Below, in pieces: positions 37,145 to 48,338 of a stretch of 64,000 nucleotides of DNA. Origin of the DNA: Sphingomonas limnosediminicola (GTDB lineage Bacteria > Pseudomonadota > Alphaproteobacteria > Sphingomonadales > Sphingomonadaceae); the NCBI RefSeq assembly GCF_039537965.1, contig NZ_BAABBM010000001.1, positions 806,001-870,000 of the forward strand, given 5' to 3'. Each line of letters starts with the position of its first letter. The first letter of the stretch is position 1. Below the pieces are notes generated by a model. That model was given only the letters and a program-made list of their open reading frames with translations. It was not told the origin of the DNA and searched no databases. The position numbers were made by a program, and so were the translations under genes.

Positions 37145-37696
37145 ATGAGTCATTCGATTAGCGCTGGCCGGCACACGCTGGCCGTCCGCCTGTTGCGTGC
37201 TCCCTTAGCCGTCGCATGTGCTTGTATTTTCCTTGCATCGAGCGGCGCTCCGGCCGCCACTCTTAAGCAACCCCTTCGCTTCTTCGAAGGCCGCACCGAA
37301 CTCTCCGGTACGCTCAAGGCCGTCATGCACGGAACGCGCCGCGTCCTCAGCATCGGCCATGGCACTATCGGCGCTGATGGTGCGCTGCGTTTGGTCCAGC
37401 AGGTGCGTGACGAGGGCGAACAGCCTCACGAACGCGTCTGGCTCATTCATCAAGTCGCGCCGGGTAAGTTCGCCGGGTCCATGTCGGAAGCCACGGGGCC
37501 CGTCACGATCGATCAGGTCGGCGACCGTTACCGCTTCCGCTTCAGCTTGAAGGGCGGGATGTCAGCCGAACAGTGGCTGGTGCCGAGCGCCGACGGACGA
37601 TCGGGCCTTAGCATGCTCACCGTTCGCAAGTTCGGCATGGTCGTCGCGCGCTCGAAGGCGACGATTCGCCGCCTTTCACAGCAGGCTGCCAACTAG
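37145..37696 (+). CDS. DUF3833-like lipocalin-fold secreted protein
   Basis: 183 residues from ATG 37145. The N-terminal about 45 residues include a basic start and a hydrophobic segment (a long signal peptide ending near SGAPAAT). The body matches the DUF3833 pattern, beginning LRFFEGRTELSG and containing RVWLIHQVAPGKFAGSM and GDRYRFRFSLKG. The frame is open 156 codons upstream but through antisense DUF1203, so that part is rejected. A terminator follows at 37765-37804. Confidence 0.75.
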   Translation: MSHSISAGRHTLAVRLLRAPLAVACACIFLASSGAPAATLKQPLRFFEGRTELSGTLKAVMHGTRRVLSIGHGTIGADGALRLVQQVRDEGEQPHERVWLIHQVAPGKFAGSMSEATGPVTIDQVGDRYRFRFSLKGGMSAEQWLVPSADGRSGLSMLTVRKFGMVVARSKATIRRLSQQAAN

Positions 37697-37764
37697 CTTC
37701 AAACTGAGTAGATCGCCGTCCCTTGCATCGCCGCGAAGCGCTTGCTAGGGGCCCGGCAACCGAT

Positions 37765-37804
37765 GGGGGCGTGCGGGGGTAACCCGTTTCCACGCCCCGT
37801 TTTT
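37765..37804 (+). terminator. Rho-independent terminator between DUF3833 gene and the atp operon
   Basis: GGGGCGTG (37766-37773) pairs with CACGCCCC (37791-37798), with an inner GGG/CCC pairing in the loop, followed by GTTTTTT. It isolates atpH, whose GTG start is 45 bases later, from upstream transcription; the atp promoter would then have to lie within about 40 bases or before the hairpin. Confidence 0.7.
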
Positions 37805-37842
37805 TAACGTCGGGGCAATTCCAGTTCTGGAGCTATTCGCGC

Positions 37843-38397
37843 GTGGAGACATCCGGCGGCATTCGGGCCAGCTTAGCGGGACGCTACGCATCCGCTTTGT
37901 TCGACCTTGCCCGTGATCAGAAGCAGATTGAATCCGTGGGCAAGAGCCTCGACGCGCTCAACCAGGCGCTGGTCGATTCGAAGGATTTTTCCGAGCTGGT
38001 CGAAAGCCCACTCGTTTCCCGCGACGAGGCCGGAAAGGCGTTCGGCGCCATTGCGCTGCAGCTCAACCTCGATCCGATTACCAGCAACTTCGTCGGCGTC
38101 CTTGCCCGCAACGGCCGCAAGAGTCAGCTCCAGCCGGTGATCCGTGCGTTCCGCCGGCTCGCTGCGGAACACCGCGGTGAGACGATTGCCGAAGTAGTGA
38201 CGGCGCGTCCGCTTAACGACGACCAGTTGGCGCAGCTCAAGACGCAGCTCCGCACCCGCGCCGGGCGCGACGTCAACGTCGATGCAACGGTCGACCCCAC
38301 CATCCTTGGCGGAATTGTCGTGAAGCTGGAAAGCCAGCGCATCGACGCTTCGATCCGCACCAAACTCAATCGACTCGCTCAGGCGATGAAAGGCTAA
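37843..38397 (+). CDS. atpH: ATP synthase F1 subunit delta
   Basis: Stator subunit joining the F1 head to the b subunits. 184 residues, GTG start. Typical features: the N-terminal ASLAGRYASALFDLARD, and near the C-terminus RAGRDVNVDATVDPTILGG, then the helix ASIRTKLNRLAQAMKG. First gene of the F1 operon atpH-atpA-atpG-atpD-(YHS)-atpC. The F0 genes are not here, as is usual in alphaproteobacteria. Confidence 0.96.
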   Translation: METSGGIRASLAGRYASALFDLARDQKQIESVGKSLDALNQALVDSKDFSELVESPLVSRDEAGKAFGAIALQLNLDPITSNFVGVLARNGRKSQLQPVIRAFRRLAAEHRGETIAEVVTARPLNDDQLAQLKTQLRTRAGRDVNVDATVDPTILGGIVVKLESQRIDASIRTKLNRLAQAMKG

Positions 38398-38403
38398 GAC
38401 TGA

Positions 38404-39936
<1,533 letters not shown>

Positions 39937-39955
39937 GGGGTAGCGGCACAGCAAG

Positions 39956-42390
<2,435 letters not shown>

Positions 42391-42393
42391 GCC

Positions 42394-42579
42394 TTGGCCG
42401 ACGAGCTCCGCCTCGAAGATTGCGTCAACACGCACTGCCCCTGGTCTGGCCATCCGGTCAGCAAGGACAGTCTGACGCTCTTCAAGGGCAAGGTCGTCGG
42501 TTTCTGCAACACCGGCTGCCGGGACAAGTTCGACGACGCAACGCAGGCGTTCGACAGAGAAATCGAAGGTAAGAAATAA
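42394..42579 (+). CDS. Small YHS/TRASH-like Cys4 protein between atpD and atpC
   Basis: 61 residues, TTG start 3 bases after the atpD stop. Cysteines C10, C15, C38 and C42 and the pattern [10 protein letters not shown]...[17 protein letters not shown] resemble YHS/TRASH-type metal-binding domains. Its TAA overlaps the atpC ATG by one base, so the ATP synthase genes on both sides are coupled to it. Function unknown; a metal-binding or assembly role is speculation. Confidence 0.75.
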   Translation: MADELRLEDCVNTHCPWSGHPVSKDSLTLFKGKVVGFCNTGCRDKFDDATQAFDREIEGKK

Positions 42580-42839
42580 TGGCCGATTTGCATTTCGAGC
42601 TCGTCACCCCTGACCGGCTCGTCATGTCCGACGACGTCTACATGGTCGTCGTGCCGGGAACCGAGGGCGAGTCCGGCATCATGGCCGGGCACGCACCCTA
42701 CATGACGACGCTAAAGAACGGCGACGTTTCCGTCTACCGCACCCAGAATGGACAGCCGGAGCGCATTGCCGTTACGGGCGGTTTTGCGGAGGTCAGCGAC
42801 CGCGGCCTGACGGTCCTTGCGGAGAGCGCGGAGGCTTAA
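42579..42839 (+). CDS. atpC: ATP synthase F1 subunit epsilon, short form
   Basis: 86 residues, covering only the N-terminal beta sandwich ([17 protein letters not shown], [16 protein letters not shown] loop, [12 protein letters not shown]). The C-terminal helical hairpin that inhibits ATP hydrolysis in E. coli and Bacillus is absent. In alphaproteobacteria the zeta protein can take over inhibition. Start overlaps the YHS-like gene; its stop TAA is part of a CtrA-like box. Confidence 0.95.
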   Translation: MADLHFELVTPDRLVMSDDVYMVVVPGTEGESGIMAGHAPYMTTLKNGDVSVYRTQNGQPERIAVTGGFAEVSDRGLTVLAESAEA

Positions 42840-42854
42840 GCTTTCGCTAACCAT
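42836..42854 (+). promoter_or_regulatory. CtrA-like binding site upstream of cpaF
   Basis: TTAA-GCTTTCG-CTAACCAT fits the CtrA consensus TTAA-N7-TTAACCAT with one mismatch. It overlaps the atpC stop and lies 101 bases before the cpaF ATG. Confidence 0.5.
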
Positions 42855-42955
42855 TTTCCGCCGCGCTGGGATTAACGCAGTTAGCATTTTCTAAAAGTTT
42901 CGCTCTTATTCACCAGAACCATCCTTCACGCGGAAACCGCAACGGCAGGGGTGGA

Positions 42956-44470
42956 ATGAGCGCATTCGGTAAACGTGCTGGCATGGGTGGAGCTCGACCG
43001 AGCTTCGGTGTTGCCAAGCCAATGAAGGGAAGCGGTTCGGCCGCCTCGGCCCCGGACCTCGGCGGAGATCAATTCCCGCCGATCGACGAACTTACGCCGA
43101 CTCTGGATACGCCGATGGCCGAGAACGGCGCGCCGCAGGGCGCGCTGGATCGCCTGACGGCACGCCAAAATGCTAGCGGCGAAGCAGCCAGCAGCAAGTC
43201 GGAAGGTTTTGAGGCCTCGGTCCACCGCATCAAGGAGCAGGTGCTGCCGCGCCTTCTCGAGCGCGTCGATCCCGAAGCCGCGGCGACGCTCAGCAAGGAC
43301 GAGCTTGCCGAGGAATTCCGGCCGATCATTTCCGAAGTCCTGAACGAGCTCAAGATCAACCTCAACCGCCGCGAGCAGTTCGCGCTGGAAAAGGTGCTCG
43401 TCGACGAGCTTCTCGGGCTCGGCCCACTCGAAGAGCTGCTCGCGGATCCGGCGATTAGCGACATCATGGTCAACGGCCCCGACCAGACCTACGTGGAGCG
43501 CAAGGGTAAGCTCGAGATCGCGTCGATCCAGTTCCGCGACGAAGAGCATCTGTTCCAGATCGCCCAGCGCATTGTGAACAAGGTTGGCCGCCGCATCGAC
43601 CAAACAAGCCCGCTTTGCGACGCCCGTCTCCAGGACGGCAGTCGCGTCAACGTCATCATCCCGCCGCTGTCGCTGCGCGGCACCGCCATCTCGATACGTA
43701 AGTTCTCCGAGAAACCGATCACGCTCGACATGATGAAGGGCTTCGGTTCGATGTCGGAGAAGATGGCGACGATCCTCAAGATTGCCGGCGCATCGCGCAT
43801 GAACGTCGTCATCTCCGGCGGTACCGGTTCGGGTAAGACGACGATGCTCAACGCACTCTCGAAAATGATCGACCCGGGCGAACGCGTGATCACAATCGAA
43901 GACGCGGCCGAGCTTCGTCTGCAGCAGCCGCACTGGCTTCCGCTCGAAACCCGTCCGCCGAACCTCGAAGGCCAGGGCGCGATCACCATTCGCGACCTCG
44001 TCATCAACGCCCTGCGTATGCGTCCTGACCGCATCATCCTAGGCGAAATTCGCGGACCGGAGTGCTTCGACTTGCTCGCTGCGATGAACACCGGTCACGA
44101 CGGCTCGATGGCGACGCTCCACTCCAACTCTCCGCGCGAATGCCTCGCGCGTATGGAAAACATGGTGATGATGTCGGACATCAAGGTGCCGAAGGAAGCG
44201 ATCTCGCGCCAGATCGCGGACTCGGTCGACCTCATTGTCCAGGTGAAGCGCCTGCGCGACGGTTCGCGCCGCACCACCAACATCACTGAAGTGATCGGCA
44301 TGGAAGGCGACGTCATCGTCACCCAGGAGCTGTTCAAGTTCGAATATCTCGACGAGACCGCCGACGGGAAGATCATCGGCGAATATCGCTCGATGGGGCT
44401 GCGCCCGTACACGCTGGAAAAGGCCAAGCAGTTCGGCTTCGACCAGCCTTACCTTGAGGCCTGCCTCTAA
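42956..44470 (+). CDS. cpaF: CpaF-family secretion/pilus ATPase
   Basis: Hexameric motor ATPase of the Tad/Flp pilus family. 504 residues with a low-complexity N-terminal about 75 residues. Walker A SGGTGSGKTTML, ITIEDAAELRLQQPHW (Asp box), MRPDRIILGEIRGPE (Walker B) and MNTGHDGSMATLHSN (His box). No other tad or cpa gene is in the window, so it is solitary here. A CtrA-like site lies upstream. Confidence 0.92.
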   Translation: MSAFGKRAGMGGARPSFGVAKPMKGSGSAASAPDLGGDQFPPIDELTPTLDTPMAENGAPQGALDRLTARQNASGEAASSKSEGFEASVHRIKEQVLPRLLERVDPEAAATLSKDELAEEFRPIISEVLNELKINLNRREQFALEKVLVDELLGLGPLEELLADPAISDIMVNGPDQTYVERKGKLEIASIQFRDEEHLFQIAQRIVNKVGRRIDQTSPLCDARLQDGSRVNVIIPPLSLRGTAISIRKFSEKPITLDMMKGFGSMSEKMATILKIAGASRMNVVISGGTGSGKTTMLNALSKMIDPGERVITIEDAAELRLQQPHWLPLETRPPNLEGQGAITIRDLVINALRMRPDRIILGEIRGPECFDLLAAMNTGHDGSMATLHSNSPRECLARMENMVMMSDIKVPKEAISRQIADSVDLIVQVKRLRDGSRRTTNITEVIGMEGDVIVTQELFKFEYLDETADGKIIGEYRSMGLRPYTLEKAKQFGFDQPYLEACL

Positions 44471-44504
44471 GGCATCGTCTTTCTTTTATTGCTGTGCAAC
44501 GCTG

Positions 44505-44528
44505 CGGCGGTTCCTCGAGGAGCCGCCG
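44505..44528 (+). promoter_or_regulatory. Hairpin burying the ribosome site of the secreted esterase gene
   Basis: A 24-base inverted repeat: CGGCGGTTCCTC (44505-44516) pairs with GAGGAGCCGCCG (44517-44528), 12 pairs with one G-U. The 3' arm contains the Shine-Dalgarno GAGGAG; the ATG is at 44530. No T run follows, so it is not a terminator. Confidence 0.6.
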
Positions 44529-44529
44529 T

Positions 44530-45309
44530 ATGCGATTCTGGGTTGCCGCCTTTGTTGCCGCCGTAAGCCTGTCGTCAATTGCCGACGCGAAAAAGGCGCC
44601 GCCTTTGCCGCCACCGGTCGAGGGTCAGACGGTGCAGTCGCCCGTCGCGGCTGGCGGCGTGCCCTACCTGCTGTTCCTGCCCAAGGGCTACAATGAGAGT
44701 ACAAGCGAACGCTGGCCGCTCATTATCTTCCTGCACGGTTCGGGCGAGCGCGGCACGGACATAAATCTCGTAAAGAAGCACGGCCCCCCGATGCTGGTAG
44801 AGAAGGACCCCAGCTTCCCCTTCATCGTCATCTCGCCGCAGCTGACCGAGCAGACTTCGGCTGACGACGAATTCTGGCCAGTGCCACCGCTGGAAGCGTT
44901 GCTCGATCACGCGCTGAAGACCTGGCGCGTCGATCCCTCCCGCGTCTACCTGACCGGCCTCAGCCTCGGCGGCATCGCGACTTGGGATTGGGGCACCCAG
45001 CATCCCGAGCATTTCGCCGCGCTCGCGCCCGTCGCGGCGTTCGGCGATCCGAAGAAAGCATGCAAGGCGAAGGACATTCCCGTCTGGGCCTTCCACGGTG
45101 ACCGCGACGATTCCGTCGACACCCGAGGCGATTTTGAAATGGTCGACGCTTTGAAGAAATGCGGCGCCCATCCGAGGCTCACCATTTACCCGAACACCGA
45201 CCATTGGTCATGGGTCCCGGCCTACAACGATCCGGCCCTGTGGATGTGGCTCCTCGAACAACGGAAACCACTCGCGCCGAAGCCTGTCGCCGCAAAGCGA
45301 AGCCGCTAA
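44530..45309 (+). CDS. Secreted carboxylesterase/phospholipase-like alpha/beta hydrolase
   Basis: 259 residues from ATG 44530 (GAGGAG 7 bases upstream). Signal peptide about 1-20 ending SSIADAKK. Oxyanion strand IIFLHGSGERGTD, nucleophile elbow TGLSLGGIATWDWG, catalytic Asp in HGDRDDSV and His in NTDHWSW. The layout matches predicted peptidase/PHB-depolymerase-like esterases. The substrate is unknown. The ribosome site is inside a strong hairpin. Confidence 0.85.
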   Translation: MRFWVAAFVAAVSLSSIADAKKAPPLPPPVEGQTVQSPVAAGGVPYLLFLPKGYNESTSERWPLIIFLHGSGERGTDINLVKKHGPPMLVEKDPSFPFIVISPQLTEQTSADDEFWPVPPLEALLDHALKTWRVDPSRVYLTGLSLGGIATWDWGTQHPEHFAALAPVAAFGDPKKACKAKDIPVWAFHGDRDDSVDTRGDFEMVDALKKCGAHPRLTIYPNTDHWSWVPAYNDPALWMWLLEQRKPLAPKPVAAKRSR

Positions 45310-45331
45310 ATCACTGCATCCGAGGGAAAAA

Positions 45332-45406
45332 TGGTGGGCGTGGCAAGGATTGAACTTGCGACCCCTGCGATGTCAACACAGTGCTCTACCACTGAGCTAC
45401 ACGCCC
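45332..45406 (-). tRNA. tRNA-Val (anticodon GAC)
   Basis: Minus strand, 75 bases including an encoded CCA (45332-45334). Acceptor stem GGGCGTG pairs with CACGCCC, D arm GCTCAGTGGTAGAGC, anticodon stem CTGTG/CGCAG around the loop TTGACAT (anticodon GAC), T arm GCAAG-TTCAATC-CTTGC. All stems are complete. Confidence 0.96.
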
Positions 45407-45440
45407 ACCCGACGCCGACCCGAAGGCCGTCGGAGGCACG

Positions 45441-45469
45441 CATTTAGGGATGTGAATCGTTAGGCGCAA
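45441..45469 (-). promoter_or_regulatory. Promoter candidate for tRNA-Val
   Basis: On the minus strand TTGCGC (45464-45469) and TAAATG (45441-45446) are 17 bases apart and lie 35 bases before the tRNA 5' end. Confidence 0.35.
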
Positions 45470-45484
45470 CAGGCGTTTGCCCTG

Positions 45485-45862
45485 TTACAGCCGCCCGTGC
45501 TGATCCTCGGTCTGGAAGATGCGGTCGACCTCCATCACGAGGTCCTTCAGATGGAACGGCTTGGATAGCAATTTGGCTTCCGGCGCGGTGCGTCCGCCCT
45601 GTAGCGCGACGGCCGCGAAGCCGGTGATGAACATGATGCGGATCGACGGGTCGATCGCGCTCGCCTTCTGCGCCAACTCGATACCGTCCATTTCCGGCAT
45701 GACGATGTCGGTGAGCAGCAGGTCGAACCTGTCGCTTTCCAGCAGAGGCATAGCCTCAGTACCACACCCGACAGACTGGACATCGTAACCAACGCGCTGC
45801 AGTGCACGCTGCAGATACTCGCGCATCGACGTGTCGTCTTCGGCCAGAAGGATTCTCGCCAT
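45485..45862 (-). CDS. cpdR: Single-domain response regulator CpdR
   Basis: 125 residues, receiver domain only. Phospho-acceptor D52 in LLLTDIVMPEMDG, acidic pair E8-D9-D10 in LLAEDD, and K101 in LLSKPFHLKDLV. The segment IMFITGFAAVAL is nearly identical to Caulobacter CpdR, which in its unphosphorylated state primes the ClpXP protease for cell-cycle substrates and is phosphorylated through CckA-ChpT. The same role is likely here. It supports a CtrA-type cell-cycle circuit in this organism. Confidence 0.92.
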   Translation of the reverse strand: MARILLAEDDTSMREYLQRALQRVGYDVQSVGCGTEAMPLLESDRFDLLLTDIVMPEMDGIELAQKASAIDPSIRIMFITGFAAVALQGGRTAPEAKLLSKPFHLKDLVMEVDRIFQTEDQHGRL

Positions 45863-45965
45863 GGCGCTTCTATGCTCTGTTCAATTGTGTTTTGCCAGAA
45901 GCGAATAACGATCTCGCGCGTTGCTTGGCCCCAACTACAGTCCTAACTTGGGACGAAACTTAACC

Positions 45966-46805
45966 GTGACTCTGCTCTCACTGCCAATCGTGCACCCGCC
46001 ACGCGGCGAATTACCGGTACTCTTGTCGGTGCCGCATTCCGGCCGCGACTATCCCGATTGGCTGGTCGCGATGGCGGCTGCCGGGAAGCATTCGCTGGTG
46101 GCGCTGGAAGATCCCTGGGTCGACCGGCTGGTGTGGCGGGCCGTGCAGCAAGGCTGCGGCGCCGTCATCGCGCAAACGCCGCGCGCAGCGATCGATTGCA
46201 ACCGTGCGGAAGATGAAGTTGACCCGTCAGTGGTCGATGGAGCCCGGCGCGAGCGCATCAGTGCCCGGGCGCGCGGCGGTCTCGGAATTGTCCCGGCGCG
46301 CACGCAACAGCACGGTTATCTCTGGCGACGGGCGATCACGCAGGGCAATCTCGCCGACCGCATCGACCAGGCGCACCGCCCCTATCACGACGCGATTGAC
46401 GGGCAGATCAACCTGTTGCTCGATCGCTTCGGCTGCGTGCTGCTGCTCGACTGCCATTCGATGCCGCCGCCGCCGTCGGGCATTCCACCCGTCGTATTTG
46501 GTGATTGCCGCGGGCGGACCGCGGACGGCTCGCTAAGCCGGGAAGCGCTGGCGATCGCCAACCGCTGCGGCTTCGCGGCAGGGCTCAACGATCCTTTTGC
46601 GGGAGGCTACGTCATCGAGCGGCATGCGCGGCCAGCGCACGGCGTGCATGCGCTGCAAATCGAGCTCGACCGTCGCTGCTATCTGGATCACGCGCTGCGC
46701 TCGCCGGGCCCGGGATTCGATGAAGCGGCGTTGCTAATAGAGGCCCTGGCGATCGGCCTTGGTGAAGCGCTCAGCGGCCGTCAGTTCGCTACGGCCGCCG
46801 AATAG
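45966..46805 (+). CDS. N-formylglutamate amidohydrolase family protein
   Basis: 279 residues from GTG 45966; a TTG at 45921 is the other possibility. The family pattern is clear: LLSVPHSGRDYP with the metal His, EDPWVDRLVW, AAIDCNRAEDEVDP, LLLDCHSMPP and a late RPAHGVHALQIELDR. Hydrolyses N-formylglutamate at the end of one histidine degradation route; no other hut gene is near, so the actual substrate is uncertain. Divergent from cpdR. Confidence 0.88.
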   Translation: MTLLSLPIVHPPRGELPVLLSVPHSGRDYPDWLVAMAAAGKHSLVALEDPWVDRLVWRAVQQGCGAVIAQTPRAAIDCNRAEDEVDPSVVDGARRERISARARGGLGIVPARTQQHGYLWRRAITQGNLADRIDQAHRPYHDAIDGQINLLLDRFGCVLLLDCHSMPPPPSGIPPVVFGDCRGRTADGSLSREALAIANRCGFAAGLNDPFAGGYVIERHARPAHGVHALQIELDRRCYLDHALRSPGPGFDEAALLIEALAIGLGEALSGRQFATAAE

Positions 46806-46806
46806 C

Positions 46807-47595
46807 TCAGACGGTGGCGGGTGCCGGCTGCGGCACCTGCTCGGGCGCCTTGCCCTGCTGCATCTGCCGCGCGAACACATCGCGCATCTGCGACAGCGAG
46901 AAAAGATGCGCATAAACCAGCGGCAGCATGCCGTTCTGGTTCATCTTGCGCAGCTCGTCGCCGCGAAGTTCGCGGAGCTTTTCTTCGTCGACCATGCGGA
47001 AGCCGCGATAAACGAAGGGCTGCTCGAAGCCCTCTGGCTGGATGGCGACTTCGCCGTCCATCAAAAGGTTGCTCTTCAACAGGTCTTCCATGAACGCGGA
47101 GGTGCGCTGGCCGGCCGCCTCGAACTGCTCGCAGAACTGCAGGATCGCGAGTGTCGCTTCGCTCGGCTTCTCGCCGTCGAACAGCGCCTCGCCTTCGAAG
47201 TCGCCCACGGCGTTTGCCGACGGGTCGAAGCACAGCGACAGCTCGTCGCTGTCTGGACGCAGCCGCGCCAGCAGGAACGGATAGCGGCGGATGTAGGCCG
47301 GAATGTACATCGACGAGTCAATCGCGCGGCCGTCGTCGGTAAGGAAAACGTTGACGCCCTCGTTGAGGCCCATAAGCGCCATCGGGATCGGGTTTTCGCC
47401 AATCGAAAAGACGATCGGATAGTGGCGCTGCACCAGCGTGAACTCGTCGACCGTCAATGGAATCGCATGTGTCTTGCCGATTTGGCCCATGCTGACGACC
47501 GAACGGACCTTCATGTTGCCATGCTGGGTCACGTTCAGCGGCTCGATGCCTTGGTAGAAAAGGGGCAAATTCTGAATGGGGGCGGCGGAAGCCAT
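46807..47595 (-). CDS. SapC family protein
   Basis: 262 residues from ATG 47595, chosen because CAGGAG lies 8-9 bases upstream (an ATG three codons earlier would overlap it). Matches the SapC pattern: THAIPLTVDEFTLVQRHYPI, GLNEGVNVFL, YIPAYIRRYPFLLA and LSLCFDPSA. SapC was named in Campylobacter S-layer loci, but in sphingomonads and caulobacters it usually occurs near TonB-dependent receptors; none is adjacent here. The C-terminus is Pro/Gln-rich. Convergent with the amidohydrolase, 1-base gap. Confidence 0.85.
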   Translation of the reverse strand: MASAAPIQNLPLFYQGIEPLNVTQHGNMKVRSVVSMGQIGKTHAIPLTVDEFTLVQRHYPIVFSIGENPIPMALMGLNEGVNVFLTDDGRAIDSSMYIPAYIRRYPFLLARLRPDSDELSLCFDPSANAVGDFEGEALFDGEKPSEATLAILQFCEQFEAAGQRTSAFMEDLLKSNLLMDGEVAIQPEGFEQPFVYRGFRMVDEEKLRELRGDELRKMNQNGMLPLVYAHLFSLSQMRDVFARQMQQGKAPEQVPQPAPATV

Positions 47596-47780
47596 CCTGA
47601 TCATCTCCTGGGGACAGCGTTGACGGCACGCACGCGTAGCCGCCAGCAGCAGTTGGGTGGCGCTCTATTGGCCTTGGCGAGCGAAGGCAAGTCGCGCGCG
47701 AGAGAGGGTAGCTCGCCAGTTCATTGACCATTCAACGCCCTCCTGCGAAGCCATCGCCTCCGCGAGGGTCATTTTCATAA

Positions 47781-48212
47781 GTGTTTGGCGCGTCAATCTT
47801 CAGCCTGATTCCATTGATGCTCGGGCTCGCTACGGTGCAGCCTGCGGCGGTGCAGGCGGTGACGCGCCTGGTCGTGCAGGAAGGCGTGATCCTGCGCATT
47901 CCGATCGAGCCCCGCGGGCTGATGCCGCAGATCCGCTGGCAAGAGAAGAAGGGGCCAAAGTGCGTCCCGGCGGGCGCCATCCGAGGGGCCCTTCTTTCAG
48001 GACCCGAACAGGTCGACTTCCTGCTTTTCGACCGCAGCCGCATCCGCGCCCAGTTCGACGAGGATTGCCCGGCACTCGACTTCTACAACGGCTTCTATCT
48101 CCAGCCCAAAGGCGAGAAGGTCTGTGCAGGCCGAGATGCCATCCACTCGCGGATCGGTGGCAGCTGCACCATTGAACGCTTCAAGGTGCTGGTTCCACAT
48201 ATCGCTCGTTAG
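47781..48212 (+). CDS. Secreted hypothetical protein (143 aa)
   Basis: GTG at 47781, or ATG at 47817, which would shorten the signal region. The N-terminal 26 residues are hydrophobic and end AAVQA, a likely signal peptide. Four cysteines in the mature part (one near GPKCVP, one in DEDCPAL, KVCAG and GSCTIE) suggest two disulfides. No family recognised. The segment EKKGPKCVPAGAIRGALLS looks conserved in style with short sphingomonad periplasmic proteins, from memory only. Confidence 0.6.
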   Translation: MFGASIFSLIPLMLGLATVQPAAVQAVTRLVVQEGVILRIPIEPRGLMPQIRWQEKKGPKCVPAGAIRGALLSGPEQVDFLLFDRSRIRAQFDEDCPALDFYNGFYLQPKGEKVCAGRDAIHSRIGGSCTIERFKVLVPHIAR

Positions 48213-48338
48213 CTCTTGGTTTTCGCAGGCCGACACCCCATTTCCTTGACAAGTCGGGCAGTGTCCGCAAAGCCCTGCGCTGTAGCTGCAGCGGCCTATC
48301 GAGTAGCCTCTGGCTCACCCCTTTCTTCCGGATTTTAA

